A stretch of DNA of 64,000 bases from Clostridia bacterium (lineage in GTDB: Bacteria > Bacillota > Clostridia > Oscillospirales > CAG-272). The DNA lies in assembly GCA_017621655.1 (NCBI GenBank), contig JAGASS010000033.1, positions 1-64,000 of the forward strand, read 5' to 3'. Below the pieces are notes generated by a model. It had not been told where the DNA came from, ran no database searches, and saw only the letters and a program-made list of their open reading frames with translations. The position numbers were made by a program, and so were the translations under genes. This document shows, piece after piece, positions 7,452 to 16,176 of the stretch. Numbering within the stretch: position 1 is the stretch's first letter; each line of letters starts with the position of its first letter.

Positions 7452-8597
7452 ATGCAGGACATTTTTTTACCGTCTACCTTGATATACGACAGCGAATTTA
7501 ATATAGATATTCTACGTGAAAACAAGCCGTATCGCAACATCGGTCAGCTTCTTATGAGCATGAAAAGCGTCCGTGACGCGCTACGCCTTTGCGGCGCGGA
7601 AGAACGTATTCTGGACGGAAACGCGTCAGATTACGAATGCTTTACCGCGACCTGCTCGTCGATGGAATATCTCGTCGGACATAACGTCTATAACGGCGTA
7701 AAACGGCTTTTAGAGGATGTTTTCGGCGTATACGAGCAACTGTCGCCATTTAACTGCGAAGAGCTTTGGGTGGTATTAAACACCTATATCGACGATAATG
7801 GCTTAACCCCGAATTCCCTGCTTTCCTCGCTCGGAGTTGAAAGCTTGTCGCTCCGTGTTTCGCCGTTTGAGGATTTCAATATATCCTCGGTGGATATTGA
7901 CCTTTATTCGGTAAGCGACCTTTCGGATATTATCTCGCTCGTTACGGCTGATAAGAACACCGAAAACGATTGTGAAAGCTTTATAAGCAAAATCGCATCG
8001 GCAATTACAGAACGCGCGGAGAGTGGCTCATTTAGCGTTTTCTTCAGATTAGGCGATGATTACGAGTTTGAACGTATGAGTCGCAAGCACGAGGTGTACG
8101 AGATATACACCTCGCTCAAAAGCGGAAAAACGGTGCCGATTTCGGCACAAAACGGGCTTAAAACTTACGTTTTAACGTCACTTTTCGGCACTTTTTGTAC
8201 CCTGAATTGCAATGTTTTGACGGATCTATACTGCAAGGCGCGAGAGCTTCGCCTCCTGCTCGATTATCTCCGACTCAACAAAAAGCTTCCGACGAGCATG
8301 CTAATAAGGGCCAATGACCCAACGGATGTCGTTAATATCTCACTTGAGTTTTCAAGCCGCAACGAATACGGACTTCCTTCAATAATTCCCGTATGTCAGT
8401 CTTTGAACGAGCTTGCAAAGGTATTCCCGATAGGGCTTGCTCTTGAGTATCAGAACCGTATTACAGACGCCGTATCGGTTGCGACTCTTGTATCAAGCCG
8501 AGAAGCATCCTATCAAGCGCTATCGCTTATTTCCGACCCTGATTCATTACTTCTCGATCTTGCCTACGCAAATATCAAAAACCGCATGAGAATATAA
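7452..8597 (+). CDS. Divergent glucuronate isomerase (UxaC) homologue lacking the metal site
   Basis: The protein has about 381 residues. The ATG at 7452 is chosen because GGAG lies six bases upstream; an in-frame TTG at 7440 precedes that site. Remembered UxaC sequences align along much of its length. PYRNIGQLLM matches RFKNLYDIWL, DGNASDYECF matches TGDASDYEKF, FGVYEQLSPFNCEELW matches FGIDELLSPKNADEIW, and SSREASYQALSLI matches DSRSFLSYTRHEYFRRIL. However, the HxH metal motif of UxaC (DYHCHL) is replaced by DSEFNI, and the later YHIGA and GSGWWFND active-site segments are absent. The protein is also shorter than the usual 465 or so residues. It is probably a non-catalytic relative of the amidohydrolase-fold uronate isomerase. 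A regulatory or binding role is inferred. It is monocistronic and ends at a terminator. Confidence 0.6.
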   Translation: MQDIFLPSTLIYDSEFNIDILRENKPYRNIGQLLMSMKSVRDALRLCGAEERILDGNASDYECFTATCSSMEYLVGHNVYNGVKRLLEDVFGVYEQLSPFNCEELWVVLNTYIDDNGLTPNSLLSSLGVESLSLRVSPFEDFNISSVDIDLYSVSDLSDIISLVTADKNTENDCESFISKIASAITERAESGSFSVFFRLGDDYEFERMSRKHEVYEIYTSLKSGKTVPISAQNGLKTYVLTSLFGTFCTLNCNVLTDLYCKARELRLLLDYLRLNKKLPTSMLIRANDPTDVVNISLEFSSRNEYGLPSIIPVCQSLNELAKVFPIGLALEYQNRITDAVSVATLVSSREASYQALSLISDPDSLLLDLAYANIKNRMRI

Positions 8598-8626
8598 AAA
8601 AAGCCCGCAGTTGCGGGCTTTTATGC
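8598..8626. terminator. Bidirectional terminator
   Basis: AGCCCGC, loop AGTT, GCGGGCT flanked by A-rich sequence on the left and T-rich sequence on the right, between two convergent genes. Confidence 0.8.
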
Positions 8627-9496
8627 TTTTTTGAGCGTGACACAAATAAGCTCGGGATTATTGTTTATTCTGAACGGGAAAGACGAGCTTCCAATTCCAC
8701 GGCTTATCACCATCGTAGTGCCGTTCATTATGTGAACACCCGACGTATATTTCGGAAAAACGCCCTGATTCGGTGCGTACAGACCGCCGATAAACGGTAT
8801 CCTTATCTGTCCGCCGTGCGCGTGTCCCGAGAAAACGAGGTCTATGTTATAATTTGAGTATATAGAAAACAATTCGGGTCGGTGCGATAGAAGCACTGTA
8901 TAACTGTCTCCGACAGGAGAAAGCTTATCGAGCTTCTCGCGCATTACCGACTTGTTTTTTTCTTTTGGAAGCCCCTCGAAGCTTGGGTCGCAAACGCCAA
9001 GAAGCTTTATGCTTTCACCGCCTACTGTAAGTGTAACCTCATCGTCATTCAGTATAGTAACGCCGAGCGCCTCGATCCTCGCCATAAGTATCATATACTT
9101 ATCGAGCACCGCTTCGTGATTTCCCGTTACGTAATAAACGGGCGCGACCTTTACCGCCTTTTTCATAAACGAAACCGATGAATCGATCTCGTCATCATTA
9201 TCTTTTGCGCACAGGTCGCCCGTCACGACGATAATATCGGGCTTGCACGCCTTAATTTTATTTATAAGTCCGTTATGTCCGTTTCCAAAATCAGCGCTGT
9301 GAAGGTCACTCACCTGTACTATTCTATATCCGTCGAAGCTACTCGGCAGGCGATTCGATCTGACTGTATATTTTGTCACCTCAATGACCGTATTTTCAAA
9401 GTGAGAATAGACGGCAAACAACATAAAAAGTGCCAAAAAAATGCGCAGAAGCTTCTTAAGCTTATTCTTAGGACTTTTCTTAGGTTTTTTCTTCAT
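8621..9496 (-). CDS. Membrane-anchored metallophosphoesterase (YkuE/YaeI-like)
   Basis: This 291-residue protein has a basic N-terminus and one membrane anchor (about residues 16-33), followed by a calcineurin-like phosphoesterase domain facing outward. The metal-binding blocks are all present: VSDLHSADFG (D64, H66), VTGDLC (D94), TGNHEA (N126, H127), LLSHRPELF and SGHAHGGQIRIP near residue 230. This is the YkuE/YaeI subgroup; members are linked to cell-envelope phosphodiester or lipid substrates (family knowledge), but the substrate cannot be read here. The ribosome-binding site is weak. It follows hslO in the same direction, separated by a terminator hairpin. Confidence 0.88.
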   Translation of the reverse strand: MKKKPKKSPKNKLKKLLRIFLALFMLFAVYSHFENTVIEVTKYTVRSNRLPSSFDGYRIVQVSDLHSADFGNGHNGLINKIKACKPDIIVVTGDLCAKDNDDEIDSSVSFMKKAVKVAPVYYVTGNHEAVLDKYMILMARIEALGVTILNDDEVTLTVGGESIKLLGVCDPSFEGLPKEKNKSVMREKLDKLSPVGDSYTVLLSHRPELFSIYSNYNIDLVFSGHAHGGQIRIPFIGGLYAPNQGVFPKYTSGVHIMNGTTMVISRGIGSSSFPFRINNNPELICVTLKKA

Positions 9497-9513
9497 AAGT
9501 ACCTATACAAATT

Positions 9514-9548
9514 AAGGGAAAGACGGTCTGCCTTTCCCTTGTTTTTTA
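9514..9548 (-). terminator. Terminator hairpin after hslO
   Basis: AAGGGAAAG at 9514-9522 pairs with CTTTCCCTT at 9532-9540. The T run is stronger on the plus strand, so on the leftward strand it may only attenuate. Confidence 0.55.
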
Positions 9549-10424
9549 CTTTGATGCTTTTATCAGTATACGCGAGATGTCGGCTGATGTGAAATCGTAC
9601 TTTTCACGGCAGAACTGACAGCTGACAGACGTAACGTCGTCCTTCGCCATATCCTCAAGCTCCTTAACACCTGCGGAAATAAGCGCTTTTTCGACCTTGC
9701 TTCTGCTGCAGTCGCACTTGAAGGAAATATCGAACTCGTCGAGTATCTCCATCTGGAATTCGTTAAGAACGTTTACGCAAATGTCCTCGGGCTGCATTCC
9801 TCTAGCGAGCATTGTCGTTACCGGCTTTAGTCCGTTTAAGCATCTTTCGACGGCTTCGATAGTATCGTCTCCTGCCGCCGGAAGAAGCTGGATTATAAAT
9901 CCGCCTGCTACAGCAATAGAATTATCGGGATTGACGAGTACTCCGAGGGCGCAAACCGTCGGTATCTGCTCGCTTATTGCATAATAGGACGTTATATCCT
10001 CGGCAATTTCTCCTGTTGCTATCGGTATCTGTCCCGTATATGGGTCACCCGTACCGAAGTCCTTCATTACCGAAAGGTATCCGTCAGTACCGACGGCTCC
10101 GCCTACGTCGAGCTTGCCGTTTTCCTTAAGAGGAAGGTCAACATCGGGATTCATTACATATCCCTTTACGTTACCGAGGTAATCGGAAACGCATATTATC
10201 GAGCCGCAGGGACCTCCTCCGTTAATACGAAGCGTAACGGTGCCCTTTTCCTCCTTCATCATCTGCCCCATAAAGGACGTACCTGTAAGGAGTCTGCCAA
10301 GCGCCGCCGAGCATACCTTCGACGTACCGTGTATTCTCGCGGCAGTCGCAACTATATCTGTCGTATCCGACGCCATCATTATGACGGTGCCGTCTGCAGA
10401 GATTGAACGAACGAGCTTGCCCAT
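9546..10424 (-). CDS. hslO: Redox-regulated chaperone Hsp33
   Basis: This 292-residue protein has the Hsp33 fold from its first strand (MGKLVRSISADGTVIMMASD). The C-terminal redox switch has the four zinc cysteines as CDC near residue 237 and CQFC near residue 270, 30-35 residues apart as in the family. Hsp33 is a cytosolic holdase that is activated when oxidation releases the zinc. The length matches the family norm. It is the second gene of a two-gene operon with a 102-residue unknown protein, whose stop lies one base from this ATG. Confidence 0.95.
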   Translation of the reverse strand: MGKLVRSISADGTVIMMASDTTDIVATAARIHGTSKVCSAALGRLLTGTSFMGQMMKEEKGTVTLRINGGGPCGSIICVSDYLGNVKGYVMNPDVDLPLKENGKLDVGGAVGTDGYLSVMKDFGTGDPYTGQIPIATGEIAEDITSYYAISEQIPTVCALGVLVNPDNSIAVAGGFIIQLLPAAGDDTIEAVERCLNGLKPVTTMLARGMQPEDICVNVLNEFQMEILDEFDISFKCDCSRSKVEKALISAGVKELEDMAKDDVTSVSCQFCREKYDFTSADISRILIKASK

Positions 10425-10425
10425 A

Positions 10426-10734
10426 TTATTTGCGGTTAAGCTTCTCGAGCCAGATAAGTCCGATGTCTATAGCGTCGTAAAGGCCGTTCTTCTCGAACTG
10501 CTTTGCAAGACGGTCAGCGGGGCTCTTGCTCTCGTCGGTGCTCATTACCTGAACGATAACGAGGTCGGGGATCTCGATTCCCGCATCGGTCTTCTTCGTC
10601 GTTACGACCATGAGGAAAAGCACGTAATCGTCCTTCATGTCGCCGTAGCAGTACATATTATCTTTTCTTACAAGCGGCTTATCCTTATAAACAAGGAACT
10701 CACCGTTGATTCCATTACCCTGATAATCAGTCAT
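10426..10734 (-). CDS. Small soluble protein of unknown function, upstream of hslO
   Basis: This protein of 102 residues has no membrane segment or signal. The middle is a beta-rich core (DDYVLFLMVVTTKKTDAG, then IPDLVIVQVMSTDES) followed by a helical end (SPADRLAKQFEKNGLYDAID). I recognise no family. It starts behind CGGAGGATAAAA and is the promoter-proximal gene of the hslO operon, with its stop one base from the hslO start. The tight linkage suggests a role connected with redox or protein-folding stress, but this is inference only. Confidence 0.75.
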   Translation of the reverse strand: MTDYQGNGINGEFLVYKDKPLVRKDNMYCYGDMKDDYVLFLMVVTTKKTDAGIEIPDLVIVQVMSTDESKSPADRLAKQFEKNGLYDAIDIGLIWLEKLNRK

Positions 10735-10779
10735 TTTTATCCTCCGTTAAACCAATCGTGGCATTATTTCGTAAAGTAT

Positions 10780-10808
10780 ATGATACCATAAATTCGTGCT
10801 CATGTCAA
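10780..10808 (-). promoter_or_regulatory. Promoter of the hslO operon, overlapping the xer stop codon
   Basis: On the leftward strand TTGACA lies at 10808-10803, with a 17-base spacer and TATCAT at 10785-10780. The -35 includes the TGA stop codon of the upstream recombinase gene, so transcription of that gene would run through the promoter. Confidence 0.7.
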
Positions 10809-11806
10809 CTCTCGTTTTTACCGACCGTATTTTCGGTAAGAGAAGCAAGCGGATTCTGGCTCATCGCTCTTTCCATTTCGCTGTTTGAGACGTGAGTATA
10901 TATCTGCGTCGTATTAAGCTGCTCGTGACCGAGAATATCCTTAAGAACGCGTATATCGACCTTTCCCGTTTGGTACATAAGGGTTGCGGCGGTATGGCGA
11001 AGCTTATGCACCGAAAGACCTCTGTTATCAAATCCCGCTGCGTCAAGATACTTATATACGACGGTCTGCACCATCTGTTTACTTATGCGTGTGCGGCGAG
11101 AGCTTAAGAACAAGGCGTTTCTGTGTCCTCCCTGCGGATTTTTTTCTCTTACCTTTATGTAATTTTCGAGCGCAGATCGGCAGGCGTCGTTTAGATATAT
11201 CACCCTCTCCTTTGCGCCCTTACCCATTACGCGGAGCGAGCGCAGGTCGCGGTCAAGGTCGCCGAGGTTGAGTCCGACAAGCTCCGATAAACGCATTCCG
11301 CAGTTGAGAAACAGCGTTATTATACAGAAGTTTCTTTCCTTAAAGCGGCTTTCGTCGTCGCTGTTAACAGCGCGCAAAAGCTCGACGCTTTCGTCGGCAG
11401 TAAGGTGCTTCGGAAGCGTTTTCGGAATCTTCGGCGTGTCTATATTTGTAGTCGGATTATCCTTAAAGCGCATCGCGACGCCGCAATAGTAGCGGTAAAA
11501 GGATTTTAGCGACGAGAGCTTTCTCGCTCTCGTTCTTGCGTGGTTATCACGGTCGATGGCAACGAATGACAAAAATTCCATTACCTCGCTCTTCTTTACC
11601 GACGCGGCGAAGTCGTAGTCGAGATCGAAGATCGTCATATCGTCAAATTCCTCGCCCGAAAGAGGAAGCTTTTCCCTCTTCGCGCGCAGAAACTTAAAGA
11701 ACAGCATAAGATCGATTTCATACTGCTCTACCGTTCTCGGAAGCCGTCCACGGACAACAAGCATATACTGCGAAAATTCACTTACAAATTCGGGAAGCTG
11801 TGTCAT
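10805..11806 (-). CDS. XerC/XerD-type tyrosine recombinase
   Basis: This 333-residue recombinase has an N-terminal core-binding domain (residues about 5-115) and a catalytic domain. The active-site residues are visible: R in CGMRLSELVGLNL, HKLRH, LGHEQLNTTQIY with the tyrosine in YTHV. It lacks the arm-binding N-terminal domain of phage integrases and matches the 300-330-residue size of chromosomal Xer proteins. These resolve chromosome dimers at dif (family knowledge). It has a strong AGGAGG site and no mobile-element neighbours, so I read it as housekeeping. Whether it is the XerC or XerD equivalent cannot be decided. Confidence 0.88.
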   Translation of the reverse strand: MTQLPEFVSEFSQYMLVVRGRLPRTVEQYEIDLMLFFKFLRAKREKLPLSGEEFDDMTIFDLDYDFAASVKKSEVMEFLSFVAIDRDNHARTRARKLSSLKSFYRYYCGVAMRFKDNPTTNIDTPKIPKTLPKHLTADESVELLRAVNSDDESRFKERNFCIITLFLNCGMRLSELVGLNLGDLDRDLRSLRVMGKGAKERVIYLNDACRSALENYIKVREKNPQGGHRNALFLSSRRTRISKQMVQTVVYKYLDAAGFDNRGLSVHKLRHTAATLMYQTGKVDIRVLKDILGHEQLNTTQIYTHVSNSEMERAMSQNPLASLTENTVGKNES

Positions 11807-11982
11807 AAGTCCTCCTGATTTAGTACAATTATGAGTATATGATATAGCTAATAATTTACATTTTCATTGACAAAGTGTAAACTTTCTTCGATTTTCCTGC
11901 TTATTCACAAATCTATCACAAAATTATAGTATACTCATAGTCATAAATATATAAACCTCTCCGAAAGGATCACGTCAGCTTT

Positions 11983-12513
11983 ATGAAGTTCTTTTTCAAG
12001 GACAATTCCTACTCGATTTTCAAGATGTTTATAAACCAGATCGGTATGACCATATTCGGTATCGCGCTCTCCTTTGCGACGCCGGGAAACACGCTCTTCC
12101 TGCTTTCGAGCATTTTTGCTGCTTGCTTCTACATGGTCCTTCTCTACACGATGACCTGGGATATTGGATTTGAAGAGAAGATACGCATCGACGCAAAGCG
12201 CCTGAAGTACAATCGCTTCAAGGGTCTTTATATGTCCCTGGTCGCTAATATTCCGAACTTCATAATCGCAATTCTCATCATAGTCGGCAAATACGTTCCC
12301 GGCGCAGGCAGTGTTCTTGCAGTAGGAAGCGGTGCTGCCGCTGTTCTCGAAGGAATGTATATCGGAATCGTTAACGTTGTTTTCAAGTTCAATCCTTTCG
12401 CTTACCTATTGATCATACTTCCATCTCTTATCACCTGCTATTTAGCGTACATTGCAGGTGTTAAGGGATTCCGTATCTTCCCTGCTCCGAAGAATAAGTA
12501 CAGCAAAGAGTAA
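11983..12513 (+). CDS. Small multi-pass membrane protein, first gene of the VTC operon
   Basis: This 176-residue protein has four to five membrane segments (about 15-33, 36-56, 88-106, 108-130 and 138-158) and basic loops such as EKIRIDAKRLKYNRFKG. It ends in a short soluble tail. I do not recognise the family. It precedes the VTC, DUF4956 and Cthe_2159 genes in the same direction with only 39 bases to the next start, so it is probably part of that operon and may support the same envelope function (inference). Its start follows AAAGGATC at a long spacing. Confidence 0.75.
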   Translation: MKFFFKDNSYSIFKMFINQIGMTIFGIALSFATPGNTLFLLSSIFAACFYMVLLYTMTWDIGFEEKIRIDAKRLKYNRFKGLYMSLVANIPNFIIAILIIVGKYVPGAGSVLAVGSGAAAVLEGMYIGIVNVVFKFNPFAYLLIILPSLITCYLAYIAGVKGFRIFPAPKNKYSKE

Positions 12514-12552
12514 TTTCTTATTTTCGACTGATAACGGAAAGGAGGGCGACCA

Positions 12553-13305
12553 ATGGCGTTTCAGACTGTATTCAAACGGTACGAGCTGAAATATATGCTC
12601 ACTCTTGAGCAAAAGGAAATGTTCCTTGATACAATGTCACAGTACATGGCACCTGACAAATACGGGCGCAGTACGATACGCAATATATACTACGACGACG
12701 ATAGCTACCGTCTTATCAGGCGCTCGATCGAGCGACCTGCATACAAGGAAAAGCTTCGTATTCGCAGTTACGATCTTGCCTCCCCCGACAGCACGGTGTT
12801 CGTCGAGCTGAAGAAAAAGTTTGATAAGGTCGTATACAAGCGTCGGCTTGCTCTTCCTGAAACTGATGCTATGAGATGGATCGGGCGCGAAGAAGTTCCT
12901 ATCCCCGACACTCAGATCTCGCGCGAAATAAACTACTTTATCGATTTTTACGGAAACCTTAAGCCGAAGGTGTTTCTCTCATACGAGCGTGAGGCGTTCT
13001 TCGACAAGGACGGCGGCGATTTCCGAATAACCTTTGATGAAAACATTCTCGCAAGGACAACTGACCTTTCACTCTGTTCTCCGTCATATGGAACGCAGAT
13101 CCTTGAAAGCGGAAAGGTGCTTATGGAGCTTAAATGCTCGGGAGCCATTCCCTTATGGATGGTCGCGATCCTTTCAAGAGAGAAAATATACAAGACATCC
13201 TTTTCAAAGTACGGCACTGCGTACGGGACGCTGATCTTCCCCGAGATTTACATAAAAAATTCTGTAGATAACAAGGAGACAATTACTAATGGGCGCAATA
13301 TTTAA
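12553..13305 (+). CDS. VTC-domain protein (polyphosphate polymerase-like)
   Basis: This 250-residue protein has the VTC tunnel fold. The lysine- and arginine-rich strands that line the tunnel are present: FKRYELKYML at the N-terminus, YKEKLRIRSYD near 60, VFVELKKKFDKVVYKRR near 85, SYEREAF, LMELKCSGAIPLWM and KTSFSKYGTAYG at the end. In yeast this domain makes polyphosphate from ATP. In bacteria it is usually encoded with DUF4956 and CotH or Cthe_2159 genes, with unproved function (family knowledge). It starts behind GGAGGG and overlaps the DUF4956 start by 17 bases, a sign of tight coupling. Confidence 0.9.
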   Translation: MAFQTVFKRYELKYMLTLEQKEMFLDTMSQYMAPDKYGRSTIRNIYYDDDSYRLIRRSIERPAYKEKLRIRSYDLASPDSTVFVELKKKFDKVVYKRRLALPETDAMRWIGREEVPIPDTQISREINYFIDFYGNLKPKVFLSYEREAFFDKDGGDFRITFDENILARTTDLSLCSPSYGTQILESGKVLMELKCSGAIPLWMVAILSREKIYKTSFSKYGTAYGTLIFPEIYIKNSVDNKETITNGRNI

Positions 13306-13981
13306 GGGTATTTTTGACAATGGACTGACACAGACTATCGACGTTAAGGATTTTCTTCTTTGTATTGGAGTTTCGCTTGTTCTCGGTCTTATTATGGCTG
13401 TCGCATATATGATCAAAAACGAGCATTCCAACAGCTTTATAGTAACTCTTGCGCTTCTGCCTGCCGTCGTATGTGTAGTTATCATGATGGTAAACGGAAA
13501 TATCGGTGCCGGCGTTGCAGTTGCGGGTGCATTCAGCTTGGTTCGTTTCCGTTCGGCGCCCGGATCCGCAAAGGAGATCGTTGCTATCTTCCTTGCAATG
13601 GGTACAGGTCTTATATCCGGTATGGGATACCTCGGATTTGCGGGACTCTTTACCATTATTATGTGCGCGATGTTCGTTATCTACAATCTTGTTTCCTGCG
13701 GATATGCACGCAGAATGTCCGCTAATAAGATGATTACCGTTACAATTCCCGAGGACCTTGATTATACCGGTGCTTTTGACGATATATTCGCACAGTACAC
13801 AAAGAAAAACGAGCTTGTAAAGGTAAAGACCACGAACATGGGAAGCATGTTCCGTCTTACATACAACATCACTCTTCGCGATGCGTCGAAGGAAAAGGAA
13901 ATGATCGACCGCATACGCGAGCGTAACGGAAATCTTGAAATTATGGTTTCAAAGCAGGAAAACCGCATAGCGGAGCTTTGA
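13289..13981 (+). CDS. DUF4956 membrane protein
   Basis: This 230-residue protein has three to four membrane segments in its first 135 residues (DFLLCIGVSLVLGLIMAVAY, SFIVTLALLPAVVCVVIMMV, then two after the conserved core). The core GNIGAGVAVAGAFSLVRFRS followed by PGSAKEI is the DUF4956 signature. A soluble C-terminal domain of about 90 residues follows (ITVTIPEDLDYTGAFDDIF). The family has no proven activity and almost always lies beside VTC-domain genes. Here it overlaps the VTC gene by 17 bases and is followed 16 bases later by the binding lipoprotein. It probably forms the membrane part of this system (inference). Confidence 0.9.
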   Translation: MGAIFKGIFDNGLTQTIDVKDFLLCIGVSLVLGLIMAVAYMIKNEHSNSFIVTLALLPAVVCVVIMMVNGNIGAGVAVAGAFSLVRFRSAPGSAKEIVAIFLAMGTGLISGMGYLGFAGLFTIIMCAMFVIYNLVSCGYARRMSANKMITVTIPEDLDYTGAFDDIFAQYTKKNELVKVKTTNMGSMFRLTYNITLRDASKEKEMIDRIRERNGNLEIMVSKQENRIAEL

Positions 13982-13997
13982 TAATAAGGAGATTTTT

Positions 13998-16121
13998 ATG
14001 AAATTAAGGTCTATTGCGATCCTACTGTGCCTCGTTCTTATCTTTACGGGGTGCGACAAAAACGAAAGCAAGCGCGGTCCCGGTTATTCGGGATCTGAGA
14101 CGCAAGGAAGCGTTGCCGACCTTGGAGACGATAACAAGACCTTTGGCGAGAAAATAGAAAACACTGGTGCCTACGACGGCTATTTTGAGGGCGAATCTGC
14201 AAATATCGAGGTCGAGTGCATTTCGGGAACGAAAAACGCATACAAGCTCGAAGGTAATACTCTGACATTTACTTCAGTAAGCGAGCGCTCGGTATATTCA
14301 ATATCGGGTAAGTTCAACGGAAATATCGTTATTGATACGGGTGACGACTACAAGTTTGATCTTGAGTTTAACGGGCTTTCCCTCGTTTGTAATTCGACGA
14401 ATCCTATTTTGATAAAAAGCGGTGACGAGGTTGCCATCAAGGCAAAGAAGAGCACCAAAAACTATATTTACGATATGCGCGATGCCATCGACCCCGATAA
14501 CGATGCGCTTTACGCAGGGGCGATATATTCCTTTGTCGATCTTGAGATCGGCGGCAAGGGCGAGCTTACCGTAGTTTCCAAAAATAACAACGGCATTCAG
14601 ACAAAGGACGATCTTCAGGTCAAAAATCTTACACTTTTCGTTGCCTGCATCGACAACTCGCTTAAGGGCAACGACAGCGTTGAGATCGAAAGCGCAAATA
14701 CTACGCTTATCGCGTCGGGCGGTGACTGCATCAAGACATCAAACAGCGGTGTTTCCGATAAGGGGAATCAGCGCGGTACGGTTTCTGTCATCGGCGGTAT
14801 TCACACCCTTTATGCCGCTTGCGACGGTATTGACGCAGCTTACAACGTCACCGTTGACGACGAGACGACGGTTCTTAATATTTACACCGATAAGTATTCA
14901 AGCTATTCCAAAGAGGTTACGGCAACCTCCTCTGATACCAACTATATCCGATTCACGAGTAAGGATTATTATTACTCTGTCAAGTATTATAATTCCGATA
15001 CGGATTTCGTTTGGGTTAACGCCGAATATCATTCCAAGGTGTCCGGCGGCAGAAACACCTATTATTACTATTCATACCCGAAGATGAACGACTATGCAAA
15101 GCAGCAGTTCTTCATCTACGAAAGTGCCGATCAGCTCGGTCAGGATGAGGAATGTCTCGTTAAGTCCGAGTACCTCACGCCAAACAGCGGCGCTGACACA
15201 TTTGCGCTGACACCGACTTATGATGGGCTTTACTATGAGTGGACGAATTATACCACTCAGATCCAGGAAGGCGGCTTTGGCGGCGGCAGACCCGGTGGTG
15301 GTCCCGGCGGTATGGGTGACGGAAACTCCGACAAGGGCGATCATTCGACCAAGGGCATCAAGGCGGCAAACGAGATAGTTATTAATAACGGTACTGTAAA
15401 CGTTAAGTCGTATGACGATGCGATTCACGCAAACAATGATACTTCCCTTGAAAACGGCAATGATGCGCTTGGAAACGTAACCATCAAGGGCGGCTCTGTC
15501 ACCGTTTATTCAAACGATGACGGTCTGCATGCAGACGGTGCTCTTACTGTTAAAGGCGGCACTGTGACAGTTACAAACGCCTACGAAGGCATTGAAGGAA
15601 CGACTGTCGATATTTCGGGCGGCTACGTTTCGATTATTTCCAAGGACGACGGAATCAACGCAACGACTACGTCGGGAACTGCGGTTTCGATAAGCGGCGG
15701 TACACTTTATATTTACTGCTCGGGCGACGGCATCGATTCAAACAGCCGTACCTCCTATCAGGGAATCGTTTTCTCGGGCGGAAGAACAGTTGTGATATCT
15801 AATTCGGGCGGCAACTCCGCCATTGACAGCGAGCAGGGCTACAAGTACAGCGGCGGTTACGTCGTTGCCATCATGCCCCGCGGCGGAATGTCAAGCGAAG
15901 CGACGCACTGCCAGAACTTCTCGAGCGTCGGAAAATACGATACCGTTTCGGTAAGCAGCGGCTCTTACCTCGTTGTCGGCATTGACGGCGATACTGCTAC
16001 TATCAAAATGCCCGCGTCTTTCTCGGCAATGGTAGTCGTTCTCGGTGACACTTCCCCGTCCTTTAAGACGGCGTCTGATACCTCGCTCACGCTTGATTCA
16101 AACGGCGTAAATTGGAACTGA
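13998..16121 (+). CDS. Cthe_2159-type carbohydrate-binding lipoprotein
   Basis: This 707-residue protein begins with a lipoprotein signal (MKLRSIAILLCLVLIFTGC, cysteine at 19). The body has many Gly-Gly turns and DDGI/DDAIHANND-type motifs repeated along a right-handed beta-helix, as in the Cthe_2159 polygalacturonate-binding family. Blocks occur at residues about 75-300 and 445-690. A glycine-rich linker (GGFGGGRPGGGPGGMGDG, about 430) separates them. It is expected to be anchored outside the membrane and bind acidic polysaccharide or calcium (family knowledge). It closes the operon and ends at a strong terminator. No CotH kinase gene is present, although one often accompanies this set. Confidence 0.88.
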   Translation: MKLRSIAILLCLVLIFTGCDKNESKRGPGYSGSETQGSVADLGDDNKTFGEKIENTGAYDGYFEGESANIEVECISGTKNAYKLEGNTLTFTSVSERSVYSISGKFNGNIVIDTGDDYKFDLEFNGLSLVCNSTNPILIKSGDEVAIKAKKSTKNYIYDMRDAIDPDNDALYAGAIYSFVDLEIGGKGELTVVSKNNNGIQTKDDLQVKNLTLFVACIDNSLKGNDSVEIESANTTLIASGGDCIKTSNSGVSDKGNQRGTVSVIGGIHTLYAACDGIDAAYNVTVDDETTVLNIYTDKYSSYSKEVTATSSDTNYIRFTSKDYYYSVKYYNSDTDFVWVNAEYHSKVSGGRNTYYYYSYPKMNDYAKQQFFIYESADQLGQDEECLVKSEYLTPNSGADTFALTPTYDGLYYEWTNYTTQIQEGGFGGGRPGGGPGGMGDGNSDKGDHSTKGIKAANEIVINNGTVNVKSYDDAIHANNDTSLENGNDALGNVTIKGGSVTVYSNDDGLHADGALTVKGGTVTVTNAYEGIEGTTVDISGGYVSIISKDDGINATTTSGTAVSISGGTLYIYCSGDGIDSNSRTSYQGIVFSGGRTVVISNSGGNSAIDSEQGYKYSGGYVVAIMPRGGMSSEATHCQNFSSVGKYDTVSVSSGSYLVVGIDGDTATIKMPASFSAMVVVLGDTSPSFKTASDTSLTLDSNGVNWN

Positions 16122-16135
16122 ATCTTCAATAAATC

Positions 16136-16176
16136 AACCGCAGTCGGTACATCGTACTGACTGCGGTTTTCTTTTA
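16136..16176. terminator. Terminator of the VTC operon
   Basis: AACCGCAGTC and GACTGCGGTT pair, and inside them GGTAC pairs with GTACT around ATC. A T-rich tail follows. The hairpin lies between convergent genes. Confidence 0.85.

Noticed and set aside
10805-11806. Second mobile-element integrase
   Set aside because: It lacks an arm-binding domain, matches chromosomal Xer size, and no attachment repeats or mobile genes surround it.
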